9,235 nt of DNA from Xanthobacteraceae bacterium (GCA_030648135.1 JAUSIF010000300.1:1-9235); one strand, 5' to 3'. Positions 1-7,298 are shown, counted from the first letter of the stretch. A program made the numbers and translations. Notes: a model not told the origin generated them from the sequence alone.

Positions 1-2346
1 ATCGATCTGATCGTGCTCTATGACCCGGCCGCACCGCTCGAGCGCGGTCTTGATCCCACGCCCTTCTTCATGCGGCTCACGCAAAACCTGGTGCGGCTGC
101 TGCAGGACCGCACGCCCGAAGGCTATGTCTTCCGCGTCGACTTGAGGCTGCGCCCCGATCCGGGTTCGACCCAGATCGCGGTCGCGACCGACGCGGCGTT
201 CTCCTATTACGAACGGGTCGGCCAGACCTGGGAGCGCGCCGCTTACATCAAGGCGCGCGTCGCCGCCGGCGACAGCAAAGCCGGCGAAGCCTTCCTCAAA
301 GAGATATCGCCCTTCGTGTGGCGGCGCTATTTCGATCACGCCGCCATCGCCGACGTGCACGACATGAAGCGGCAGATCCACGCCTTCCGCGGTCACGAGG
401 AAGTCGCGGTCGAAGGCCATAACGTGAAGCTCGGCCGCGGCGGCATCCGCGAGATCGAGTTTTTCGTGCAGACCCAGCAGCTGATTGCCGGCGGCCGTTC
501 GCCGAACTTGCGCGGGCGCGAGACCATCGCCACACTCGACGCGCTCGCGGCCGGAGGCTGGATCGACGCCAATGCCCGCGACGAGCTGAAGGCGGCCTAT
601 TTTTATCTGCGCCGCGTCGAGCATCGCCTGCAGATGGTGGCCGACGAGCAGACCCACAACTTGCCCGAGGATGCCGAAGCACTCGACCGCTTTGCGCGCT
701 TTTTCGGCGCACGCGGCCGCGACGAGTTCGCCGCGACGCTCACCGGCCATCTCATGCGGGTGCAGGCGCATTATGCGCGCCTGTTCGAGGATGCGCCGCC
801 GCTTGCCGCGATTGAAGGCAAGCTCGTCTTTCCGCCCGAGACCGACGACCGCGAGACCCTGGAAACGCTAACACGTCTCGGCTTTAAAGAGCCGCTGGCG
901 GCGAGCGCGATAGTGCGCGACTGGCTCAAGGGGACGCACCGGTCGCTCAAGGCCGAGGCGGCGCGCGCCGATCTCGCCGCCATCGCGCCCGCGCTCGTCA
1001 CGGCACTCGCACGCACCGGCAATGCCAACGCGGCGGTGGTCGCCTGTGATCGTTTCTTTGCCGCCTTGCCGGGCAGCGTGCGCCTGCTCGCGGCACTCCG
1101 CACCCATTCCGATCTTGTCCAACTCCTCGCCGCCATTCTCGGCACCGCGCCGCGCCTCAGCGAAATCGTCGCGCAATCCCCCTCCGTGCTCGACGGTCTG
1201 CTCGATCCGGCCTTCTTCGGAACGCCGCCAGGCGAGGATGTACTCAGCGCGCGTCTCTCGGCCCTGCTGAAGGAAGCTGCGACCGAGGAGGAATTTCTCG
1301 ATCTTACCCGCCGCTTCGGCCGCGAGCAGATGGTGCTGATCGGTGTGCGCGTGCTTTCGGGCGCGCTCACGCCGAGCCGGGCAGGGGAATCCTTCACCAC
1401 GCTCGCCGACGTGCTCATCCGCGCGCTGCATCGTTGGGTCGAAGAGCGTTTTGCTTCCCAGCACGGCCGTCTGAAAGATTCGGAGAGCGCCCTCATCGCG
1501 CTCGGCAAGCTCGGCGGACGCGAAATGACGGCGGGCTCCGATCTCGATCTCATCCTGCTCTACGACTTCGATCGGCGTCATCCGGAATCGAACGGCAAAC
1601 GGCCGCTCCCCGGTATGCAATATTATGCACGGCTCACCCAGCGGCTCGTCGGTGCGCTGACGACGCAGACCAATTTGGGAAAGCTCTACGACGTGGATAT
1701 GCGGCTGCGTCCTTCGGGGCGCTCGGGGCCGCTTGCGACCGCGATCGACAGCTTCGCCATCTATCAGCACGACGAGGCCTGGACCTGGGAACACATGGCG
1801 CTCACGCGCGCGCGCGTGGTCTCGGCCTCGCCCGCCTTCCGTACCCAGGTCGAGGCGGAAATCAAGAAGGCGCTATGCGTCCGGCGCGATCCCGCGACGG
1901 TGGCGCGCGACGCGGTCGAGATGCGCCGCGCCATCGCCGCCGAGAGGGGCGAGGAGGAACGCTGGGATTTGAAATATGCCGCCGGAGGGCTCGTCGATCT
2001 CGAGTTCATCGCGCAGTATCTGGCGCTCATCCATGCCGTGCGAAAGCCCGAAATCCTAGACACCCACACCGGCCGGCTGCTGGAAGCGGCGCAGACGCTC
2101 GGTGTGTTGGATGCCGCCGACGGCGAGATTCTGCGCTCAGCCTTCGCGCTGTATCACGACCTCACGCAAATCCTGCGGCTCTGCCTCGTTGGCAAGTTCG
2201 ACCCAGCCGCGGCGGGTCCGGGATTGCTCGTGCTCCTGACGCGCGCGGGCGGACTTCCCGACTTTGCCACCCTCGAGGCGCATCTCATCGATACGCAAGC
2301 CAGAGTGCGCCGCTGCTTCACCCGCATTCTTGGTGTAATACGTTGA
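1..2346 (+). CDS. glnE: Bifunctional glutamine synthetase adenylyltransferase / adenylyl-removing enzyme, 5'-truncated by window edge
   Basis: GlnE adds AMP to, and removes it from, glutamine synthetase in the cytoplasm, under control of PII protein and glutamine, and so adjusts ammonia assimilation. The frame is open from base 1 with no start, so the true start lies to the left; 781 codons remain of a family that usually runs about 950-1000 residues. Both nucleotidyltransferase halves are visible. The N-terminal (deadenylylating) half begins inside its GSxxD motif: the first residues IDLIVLYD are its second half, followed by DLRLRPDPGS (codons about 47-56) and GRGGIREIEFF (about 147-157). 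The C-terminal (adenylylating) half has GSDLDLILLYD (codons 512-522), DVDMRLRPSGRSG (about 564-576) and AAGGLVDLEF (about 660-669). This internal duplication is the family hallmark. The TGA at 2344-2346 is followed by a 28-bp spacer and the convergent kinase gene. No frameshift is seen. Identification is secure; the upstream gene is not visible. Confidence 0.97.
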   Translation: MDLIVLYDPAAPLERGLDPTPFFMRLTQNLVRLLQDRTPEGYVFRVDLRLRPDPGSTQIAVATDAAFSYYERVGQTWERAAYIKARVAAGDSKAGEAFLKEISPFVWRRYFDHAAIADVHDMKRQIHAFRGHEEVAVEGHNVKLGRGGIREIEFFVQTQQLIAGGRSPNLRGRETIATLDALAAGGWIDANARDELKAAYFYLRRVEHRLQMVADEQTHNLPEDAEALDRFARFFGARGRDEFAATLTGHLMRVQAHYARLFEDAPPLAAIEGKLVFPPETDDRETLETLTRLGFKEPLAASAIVRDWLKGTHRSLKAEAARADLAAIAPALVTALARTGNANAAVVACDRFFAALPGSVRLLAALRTHSDLVQLLAAILGTAPRLSEIVAQSPSVLDGLLDPAFFGTPPGEDVLSARLSALLKEAATEEEFLDLTRRFGREQMVLIGVRVLSGALTPSRAGESFTTLADVLIRALHRWVEERFASQHGRLKDSESALIALGKLGGREMTAGSDLDLILLYDFDRRHPESNGKRPLPGMQYYARLTQRLVGALTTQTNLGKLYDVDMRLRPSGRSGPLATAIDSFAIYQHDEAWTWEHMALTRARVVSASPAFRTQVEAEIKKALCVRRDPATVARDAVEMRRAIAAERGEEERWDLKYAAGGLVDLEFIAQYLALIHAVRKPEILDTHTGRLLEAAQTLGVLDAADGEILRSAFALYHDLTQILRLCLVGKFDPAAAGPGLLVLLTRAGGLPDFATLEAHLIDTQARVRRCFTRILGVIR

Positions 2347-2374
2347 AATATATTAGTTAATTCGTAAGATGGGA
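2347..2374. other. AT-rich spacer between convergent stop codons
   Basis: These 28 bp separate the glnE stop from the stop of the minus-strand kinase gene. They are strikingly AT-rich (AATATATTAGTTAATTCGTA) against the GC-rich surroundings. I see no GC-rich hairpin plus T-run on either strand, so no intrinsic terminator can be called; termination here may be Rho-dependent or less structured. Confidence 0.5.
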
Positions 2375-4666
2375 TCAGGCGGCGGCATCCTGCACCGTCA
2401 TGTTCCGGCCATCGATCGGCAGCCGGATGATCACGGTGGTGCCCACGTTCTCGATCGAGCGGATACGCATGTTGCCGCCATGCAGCTCGGTGAGCGACTT
2501 GGCGATGGCGAGCCCGAGGCCCGAACCCTTGTGGGTCTTGGTGAACTGGCTCTCGACCTGCTCGAACGGCCGGCCGAGCTTCTTCAGCGCCGCCTTGGAG
2601 ATGCCGATGCCGGAATCCTCGATCAACAGGATGGCGTGGGTGCGCGAGAGTTTCGCCCGCACCGCGACCCGCCCGCCCTCGGGCGTGAACTTGATCGAGT
2701 TCGATAACAGATTGAGCAAGATTTGCTTGAGCGCCCGCCGATCGCCGCGCATGCAGAGCCCGGGAGCGATATCGGATTCGACCTGCAGGCGTTTCTCGCC
2801 GGATTTGATCGACATCACGCGCATGGCCTCGGCGACGAGCGCGTCGAGATGCACCTCCTCCAGGTCGAGCCGCAAGCGGCCAGCCTCGATCTTCGACATG
2901 TCGAGTATGTCGTTGATGACCTCCAGCAGATAGCGGCCGCTCTCCTGGATGTCGCGGCAGTATTCGTGATACTTCTCGGCGCCGAGCGCGCCGAACATTC
3001 CGGACTCCATGATCTCCGAGAAACCGATGATGGCATTCAAGGGCGTTCTCAGCTCGTGGCTCATACTGGCGAGGAATTCGGATTTCGCCTGGTTGGCGCT
3101 CTCGGCGCGGGTCTTCTCCTCGGAATATTTCTGCGCAAGCTCCGCCAGCGCTTGCTGCGAGTGAAGCAATTCCGTGATCGTCGCCATCTTGCTCCGCTCG
3201 CTCTCCATCAGCCGCTCCCCGTGACGCTTGAGCGTCGTGATGTCGGTGCCGACCGAGACAAAGCCGCCGTCCTTGGTGCGGCGCTCGCTGATCTTGAGCC
3301 AGCGGCCGTCGCCGATTTGCGCCTCAAACGAGCGCGCGCCTTCCTCGGCGCGGTCCTCGGATTTGAGCGGGGTACGGATCACCGGCTGGCGGCCGGCGGC
3401 GATGACCTCCTCGTAGGGCGTGCCCGGCTGCGTCGCGGCTTCCGGCAATGTGTGCAGTTGCTGGAACTTGGAATTGCACAGCACCAGACGGTCCTCGGAG
3501 TCCCACAGCACGAAAGCCTCCGAAATCGTCTCCACCGCATCGCGCAGGCGCATGTCGGCGGTCGCGGTGCGCTCCGCCAGCCGTTTTTCCTCGGTGATGT
3601 CGACGGCGATTCCGACGATATGCGGCCCGTTACCGTTGTTCTGGCGGACCAGTTCGGCGCGGGCGCGCAGCCATACCCACTCGCCGTTGGCGTGGCGCAT
3701 GCGGAAGGCGCGGTCGATGGTTCCGTCGGAAGTCTCGGCCAGTTGCGCCGCGATGTCGTAGAGGCTGCCGTCGTCCGGATGGACCAGGGCGTCGACTTCT
3801 CCGAACGAGAGCAAATCCTCGCGCGGATCGAAGCCCACGATCTCGAACATCGAATCCGACCAGTAGATCAGGCCGCGGGCGAGGTCCCAATCCCACAGGC
3901 CGCAGCGCCCGCGATTGAGGGCGGTATCCATCCGCGCGCGCACCATCTCGTAGATCGCATCGGCCTCGCGCGCGCGCGTAGCCTGCCAGTGGAACGCAAA
4001 GCCGAGAATCAGCAACACGAAAGAGGTGGTGGTTACCAGCGTGACGGTGAGCGCGGAATCGGCGCGCCAACGGTCGAGCGCCCGGTCCTTCGATTGCACC
4101 ACGGCAATCTGACCGAGGGGCTTCTTCAGATCGCGCACGATCGCGAGCGCGCTGGTGCCGTCCGTGAGCGTGAGCTCGATCACACCCGCACGCTCGGCCA
4201 GCACAGTGGGCGGCTGGGCCGGGCCCAAAATGTCCGCGAGCTTGTTGCCCGCCCGCGACTCCTGCGCTGGCACTTCCGCGACGATGCGCCCGGACGCATC
4301 GGTCACCAGGACACGGCGCCCGAGGCCGGTATCCTCCGCCGGCAAAATCTCCATCAGTGCGGCGCGCACTTTGGCGGGATCAGCCTGGTTCGCGATCCGC
4401 TGCGAGATATGTTCGCCGGCCGCGAGCGCGAGCAGGGCGAGATTTTTCTCCGTATCGGCGAGCGCCTCGCGCCGGTGGTCGATGATCTGCACGGCGGCGC
4501 CGACTGCGACCGCCGCGAGGAAGGCGACGATCAGAAGCGGTACGACGCGGCGTAGAAAGGGTTCGGCGTCGAGCAGGCGCTGATAGGCGGGACGGGTGAG
4601 CGAGCGGGCAAGACCGCGAACGTTTTGAACGCGCAAGGACGCGTTGGCAGCGTGGACACGCGCCAT
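2375..4666 (-). CDS. Membrane-bound PAS sensor histidine kinase, PleC/PdhS-like
   Basis: A 763-residue hybrid-free sensor kinase. In order: a basic cytoplasmic N-tail; TM1 about 41-62; a periplasmic domain of about 140 residues (63-204); TM2 about 205-225; PAS1 about 244-362, ending in the PAC-like GIAVDITEEKRLAER; PAS2 about 370-480; a helical linker 485-525; and the HisKA dimerisation domain with SHELRTPLN (phospho-acceptor His537; Thr541 at H+4, the position used for phosphatase activity). The ATPase domain has the N box (Asn652, Asn656), G1 (DSGIGIS, Asp684), F box (GRPFEQVES) and G2 (HKGSGLGLAI). The dimerisation sequence (GFSEIMESGMFGALG, then INDILDMSKIEAGR) is very like the PleC/DivJ/PdhS kinases that act on the response regulators DivK and PleD in alphaproteobacterial cell-cycle control. 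The two-TM, periplasmic-domain, PAS layout fits PleC best, but the exact paralogue cannot be fixed by eye. The ATG at 4666 has GAGGAGG (4673-4679) six bases upstream. No partner regulator is encoded in the window, as is usual for this family. Confidence 0.9.
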   Translation of the reverse strand: MARVHAANASLRVQNVRGLARSLTRPAYQRLLDAEPFLRRVVPLLIVAFLAAVAVGAAVQIIDHRREALADTEKNLALLALAAGEHISQRIANQADPAKVRAALMEILPAEDTGLGRRVLVTDASGRIVAEVPAQESRAGNKLADILGPAQPPTVLAERAGVIELTLTDGTSALAIVRDLKKPLGQIAVVQSKDRALDRWRADSALTVTLVTTTSFVLLILGFAFHWQATRAREADAIYEMVRARMDTALNRGRCGLWDWDLARGLIYWSDSMFEIVGFDPREDLLSFGEVDALVHPDDGSLYDIAAQLAETSDGTIDRAFRMRHANGEWVWLRARAELVRQNNGNGPHIVGIAVDITEEKRLAERTATADMRLRDAVETISEAFVLWDSEDRLVLCNSKFQQLHTLPEAATQPGTPYEEVIAAGRQPVIRTPLKSEDRAEEGARSFEAQIGDGRWLKISERRTKDGGFVSVGTDITTLKRHGERLMESERSKMATITELLHSQQALAELAQKYSEEKTRAESANQAKSEFLASMSHELRTPLNAIIGFSEIMESGMFGALGAEKYHEYCRDIQESGRYLLEVINDILDMSKIEAGRLRLDLEEVHLDALVAEAMRVMSIKSGEKRLQVESDIAPGLCMRGDRRALKQILLNLLSNSIKFTPEGGRVAVRAKLSRTHAILLIEDSGIGISKAALKKLGRPFEQVESQFTKTHKGSGLGLAIAKSLTELHGGNMRIRSIENVGTTVIIRLPIDGRNMTVQDAAA

Positions 4667-4672
4667 CGCCGG

Positions 4673-4679
4673 CCTCCTC
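4673..4679 (-). promoter_or_regulatory. Ribosome binding site of the histidine kinase gene
   Basis: GAGGAGG on the minus strand lies six bases before the ATG at 4666. It is a near-perfect Shine-Dalgarno match and supports this start for the 763-residue product. Confidence 0.75.
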
Positions 4680-4809
4680 GGAAAGCCCCATCTCGCATGA
4701 CCGGAGGGACTGCCGCATCTCTCCGAATCAGCTTCATAAGAATCGAAGTCGTGGCGATTTGTCCAGAGTCCGGCCTAGATAAACGCGTGCCGAACGGCGG
4801 CGCGAACAA

Positions 4810-4815
4810 AAGGAG
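4810..4815 (+). promoter_or_regulatory. Ribosome binding site of the alcohol dehydrogenase gene
   Basis: AAGGAG lies eight bases before the ATG at 4824. It supports that start, which also gives the normal beginning of a short-N-terminus MDR protein (MRAMVLEASGRPL). Confidence 0.7.
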
Positions 4816-4823
4816 TCCGGAAC

Positions 4824-5807
4824 ATGCGCGCGATGGTGCTGGAGGCCTCGGGCCGGCCGCTCGTGTTGCGCGAGCGGCCAACGCCCTCGCCTGGTCGCGG
4901 CGAAATCCTCATCGAAATCAAGGCCTGCGGCGTCTGCCGCACCGATCTGCACGTGGTGGACGGCGAACTCGCCGAACCCAAATTACCGCTGGTGCCCGGC
5001 CATGAGATCGTCGGCCGGGTCGCCGCTCTGGGTCTGGGGGTGACTGGATTTGCGATCGGCGATCGCGTCGGCGTGCCCTGGCTCGGCTATAGCTGCGGCA
5101 GCTGCCGCTATTGCCGGATGGATCGCGAGAATCTCTGCGACGCTCCGCTCTTCACCGGCTATACGCGCGACGGCGGCTATGCCACCCACGCGGTCGCCGA
5201 TGCGCGCTACGCCTTTCTCCTCGGCGAGGAAGGGGACGATGCCGCCCTCGCGCCGCTCCTCTGCGCCGGGCTCATCGGCTATCGCTCCTATCGTATGGCG
5301 GGCGACGCGGCTTCCCTGGGTATCTACGGCTTCGGCGCCGCCGCCCATATTCTCGCCCAGCTCGCCCGCTTCGAAGGCAAGCGCGTCTTCGCCTTCACCC
5401 GGCCGGGCGACGAGAAGGCGCAAGCCTTTGCCCGCTCGCTCGGGGCGGTCTGGGCCGGCAGCTCCGGCGCGACGCCGCCCGAGCCGCTCGACGCCGCCAT
5501 CATCTTCGCGCCCGTCGGCAGCCTCGTTCCGGCCGCGCTCAAGGTGGTGCGGAAAGGCGGCCGCGTCGTCTGCGGCGGCATCCACATGACGGACATTCCG
5601 GGCTTCCCTTACCGGCTGTTGTGGGAGGAGCGCGAAATCCGCTCGGTTGCCAATCTCACCCGGCGGGACGCGCGCGAATTCCTGGCGCTCGCACCCAAGG
5701 CCGGCATTCGCACCGAGATCGTGCGCTATTCGCTCGCGCAGGCGAACGAAGCACTCTCCGATCTGCGCGACGGGCGGCTTACGGGCGCCGGGGTGCTGGT
5801 TCCGTGA
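4824..5807 (+). CDS. Zinc-dependent alcohol dehydrogenase family protein (medium-chain dehydrogenase/reductase)
   Basis: A 327-residue cytoplasmic MDR enzyme expected to interconvert alcohols and aldehydes or ketones with a nicotinamide cofactor; the substrate cannot be told from sequence. The N-terminal GroES-like domain carries the catalytic zinc ligands Cys38, His60-Glu61 and Cys147, with Thr40 and His43 in the positions used for proton relay. All four structural zinc cysteines are present (Cys91, 94, 97, 105). The Rossmann domain begins at about 165 with GIYGFGAAAH. This glycine motif and the overall length (shorter than classic 340-375-residue ADHs) match the small bacterial subgroup often annotated as 'zinc-binding alcohol dehydrogenase family protein'. 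The loop is GxGxxA rather than GxGxxG, and the end of the next strand (FAFTRPG, about 189-195) has Thr-Arg where NAD enzymes have an acidic residue; both lean towards NADP(H), which is inference. Its 3' end overlaps the convergent transporter gene by 29 bp. Family call secure, physiological role unknown. Confidence 0.92.
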   Translation: MRAMVLEASGRPLVLRERPTPSPGRGEILIEIKACGVCRTDLHVVDGELAEPKLPLVPGHEIVGRVAALGLGVTGFAIGDRVGVPWLGYSCGSCRYCRMDRENLCDAPLFTGYTRDGGYATHAVADARYAFLLGEEGDDAALAPLLCAGLIGYRSYRMAGDAASLGIYGFGAAAHILAQLARFEGKRVFAFTRPGDEKAQAFARSLGAVWAGSSGATPPEPLDAAIIFAPVGSLVPAALKVVRKGGRVVCGGIHMTDIPGFPYRLLWEEREIRSVANLTRRDAREFLALAPKAGIRTEIVRYSLAQANEALSDLRDGRLTGAGVLVP

Positions 5808-7176
5808 CGCCAATAGGCTCGGCGTGACCGATGACGCGATGAATGTCACCGCGGGCCTGGCGCAGGTTGTGCTCCAATGCATCGACCGCGGTGTGGACCT
5901 GTTCCACGCGTAGCGCGGGATCGGCGCGGCAGTGAAAATTGACGACGATACCGCGCGGCGTCTCGCGCACGCGCACGGCGTGGACGTCGCGGATCGGGCC
6001 GTCGCTCGGCGCCAGCTCGCGAATCTTCGCCGCGATCGCCGCATGCAGCTCGACGGAAGCATCGCGGCCGGAAACGCCGTCGCTCTGCAGCGGCTCGATA
6101 TGGGTCTCGACCTCGACTTCGCCGCCGAGCTCGTCGCCGATCGCGTTCTCGAGCGCGCTGGCGATCTCATGCGCTTTGCCGAGCGGCAGCGAACCGTCGA
6201 CCTCGAGGTCGAGGCCGACCGCGAGACGGCCTTCGAGGTTCTGCACCGTGACGTGATGCACGGCAAGAGTACGATTGCGCGCGATCACCATCACCCGCTC
6301 AAGCACGGATTCGTCATCGAGCGCCTTGGGCGCGGTGGCGACCGTCACCTCGGCCTCGGGCATCGCCGAGCGGATCGCTTTTCGAATCTCCCCCTCGAGC
6401 GCGGAAACGCGTTCGAGCGGCAGTGTACGGCTAACGGCAACGGCGAGCTCGACGAATAGATTCGCGCCCACAGGCCGTACCCGCACCCGCTCGATCGCGA
6501 CCACGCCCTTGATCTTGCGGGCGATGCCGGTGATCCGCTCGGCGGCGCCCGCGGGCGCCGCGTCGGTCAGCGTATCGATGGTGCGCTTGCCGAGCCGCCA
6601 GCCGGCGAGGCACACGAACACCGCAACGACGAACGCGGCCGCGGAATCCGCCCACGCGAAGCCGAGCACGACGCCGCCGAGCCCGACCAGCACGGCCAGC
6701 GACGACCACATGTCAGTGCCGAAATGCAGCGCGTCCGCTTCCAGCGCCTGGCTCGAGAACTGCTCCGCCACTCGATACAACAGACGTGCACGGAAGAAAT
6801 CGACGATGATCGAAACCACGATGACGCCAAAGGCCCAGATCGTCGCCTCCACCGCATGGCCGTGCCCGCCGAACAGCCGCTGCAAGGATTCCCACATCAC
6901 CACGCCCGAGAGCAGGAACAGGAGCGCCGTCTCGGCCAGCGCCGCGACGCTCTCGACCTTGCCGTGGCCGTAATGATGCTCCGCGTCGGCCGGCTTCGAG
7001 GAGACGCGAATGGCGGAATAGGTCAGCACCGTCGCCGCCACATCGATGATCGAGTGGGCGGCCTCGGAGAGCAACGCGAGCGAGCCGGAAAGCAGGCCCA
7101 CGACCGCCTTGGCACCGGCGAGAGCCGCCGAAATGGCGATCGATCCGAGCGCGACGCGCTCCTTCAAGTTCTGCAT
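5779..7176 (-). CDS. Cation diffusion facilitator (CDF) family metal efflux transporter with three tandem cytoplasmic domains
   Basis: A 465-residue inner-membrane proton/metal antiporter, probably exporting Zn(II) or a similar divalent ion. Six TM segments lie at about 10-32, 33-57, 76-98, 112-130, 150-173 and 176-195. The transport site is His41-x3-Asp45 in TM2 and His151-x3-Asp155 in TM5; an HD-HD tetrad is typical of zinc transporters. The TM2-TM3 loop has Asp64, His67 and His71 within DAEHHYGHGK, in the same spacing as the YiiP loop zinc site. Usual CDFs are about 300 residues with one ferredoxin-like dimerisation domain. Here three such units follow one another: about 210-285, 290-364 and 375-455. 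Units 2 and 3 retain histidine/acid residues matching the YiiP cytoplasmic zinc ligands, and unit 1 does not. The ATG at 7176 has GGAG (7185-7188) eight bases upstream. No metal-responsive regulator gene is adjacent. CDF assignment is secure; the metal is inferred. Confidence 0.93.
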   Translation of the reverse strand: MQNLKERVALGSIAISAALAGAKAVVGLLSGSLALLSEAAHSIIDVAATVLTYSAIRVSSKPADAEHHYGHGKVESVAALAETALLFLLSGVVMWESLQRLFGGHGHAVEATIWAFGVIVVSIIVDFFRARLLYRVAEQFSSQALEADALHFGTDMWSSLAVLVGLGGVVLGFAWADSAAAFVVAVFVCLAGWRLGKRTIDTLTDAAPAGAAERITGIARKIKGVVAIERVRVRPVGANLFVELAVAVSRTLPLERVSALEGEIRKAIRSAMPEAEVTVATAPKALDDESVLERVMVIARNRTLAVHHVTVQNLEGRLAVGLDLEVDGSLPLGKAHEIASALENAIGDELGGEVEVETHIEPLQSDGVSGRDASVELHAAIAAKIRELAPSDGPIRDVHAVRVRETPRGIVVNFHCRADPALRVEQVHTAVDALEHNLRQARGDIHRVIGHAEPIGVTEPAPRRP

Positions 7177-7184
7177 ATCGATAG

Positions 7185-7188
7185 CTCC
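7185..7188 (-). promoter_or_regulatory. Ribosome binding site of the CDF transporter gene
   Basis: GGAG on the minus strand lies eight bases before the ATG at 7176. It is a modest but well-spaced Shine-Dalgarno match, and the product then starts with the usual short N-terminus before TM1. Confidence 0.55.
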
Positions 7189-7287
7189 GCGGCCGGTCTT
7201 CGATGCCTGGTGCCAAACCTAAACCCATTGCGACCGGGCATAAACTGGCCGAAGTCTTCGCTATTCCTTAGCGCCGTCCGATCTGGC

Positions 7288-7293
7288 AGGAAG
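7288..7293 (+). promoter_or_regulatory. Ribosome binding site of dusA
   Basis: AGGAAG ends five bases before the ATG at 7299. It favours this start over the in-frame ATG at 7308; a nearer ATG at 7294 is out of frame. Confidence 0.55.
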
Positions 7294-7298
7294 ATGCC

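Larger units (their letters stand above)
4667..4823. promoter_or_regulatory. Divergent control region between the kinase and alcohol dehydrogenase genes, with clustered GANTC sites
   Basis: This 157-bp region must hold the start signals for both divergent genes. It contains four GANTC pentamers, the recognition sequence of the cell-cycle methyltransferase CcrM: GAATC at 4725-4729 and 4740-4744, and GAGTC at 4766-4770 and 4813-4817. The first two lie about 60 and 75 bp upstream of the kinase start; the last overlaps the dehydrogenase ribosome binding site. A weak -10-like TAGATA at 4776-4781 faces the dehydrogenase, but no convincing -35 stands at the right distance, so I do not call exact promoters. 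No CtrA-type TTAA-N7-TTAA site was found. Confidence 0.6.
7177..7298. promoter_or_regulatory. Divergent intergenic region between the CDF transporter and dusA
   Basis: This 122-bp spacer separates two divergent genes and should hold promoters for both. It is less GC-rich in its middle (about 7212-7268). I could not find a -35/-10 pair with acceptable spacing in either direction, and no clear inverted repeat that would suggest a metal-regulator operator. It has no GANTC site, unlike the other divergent region. Confidence 0.45.

Noticed and set aside
1..12. GTG at base 13 as a start codon of glnE.
   Set aside because: It lies inside the catalytic GSxxD motif region (IDLIVLYD), and the frame continues to the left edge, so the gene starts outside the window.
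868..1794. A 308-codon minus-strand frame inside glnE, and an equally long plus-strand frame at 1434-2360.
   Set aside because: Both lie within the adenylyltransferase half of glnE, whose motifs are intact in its own frame. Their products are Arg/Ala-rich, as expected for GC-rich shadows.
2723..4555. A 610-codon open frame on the plus strand, antisense to the histidine kinase.
   Set aside because: It is long only because GC-rich coding DNA makes antisense stops rare. Its product is arginine/leucine/alanine-rich without a recognisable domain, and the opposite strand encodes a complete kinase with all catalytic boxes.
4759..4781. TTGTCC followed by TAGATA as a sigma-70 promoter for the dehydrogenase.
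   Set aside because: The spacer is only 11 bp, too short for a normal promoter, and no better -35 stands 16-18 bp upstream of TAGATA.
4983..6266. A 427-codon minus-strand frame running across the dehydrogenase and the end of the CDF gene.
   Set aside because: It spans two well-supported genes in the wrong frame; its start is a Ser/Arg-rich low-complexity stretch and no domain is visible. It is a shadow frame.
7205..7216. TTGGCACC on the minus strand upstream of the CDF gene, resembling the -24 element of a sigma-54 promoter.
   Set aside because: The expected -12 element (TTGC) at the right spacing reads ATCG, so the essential GC is not in place.
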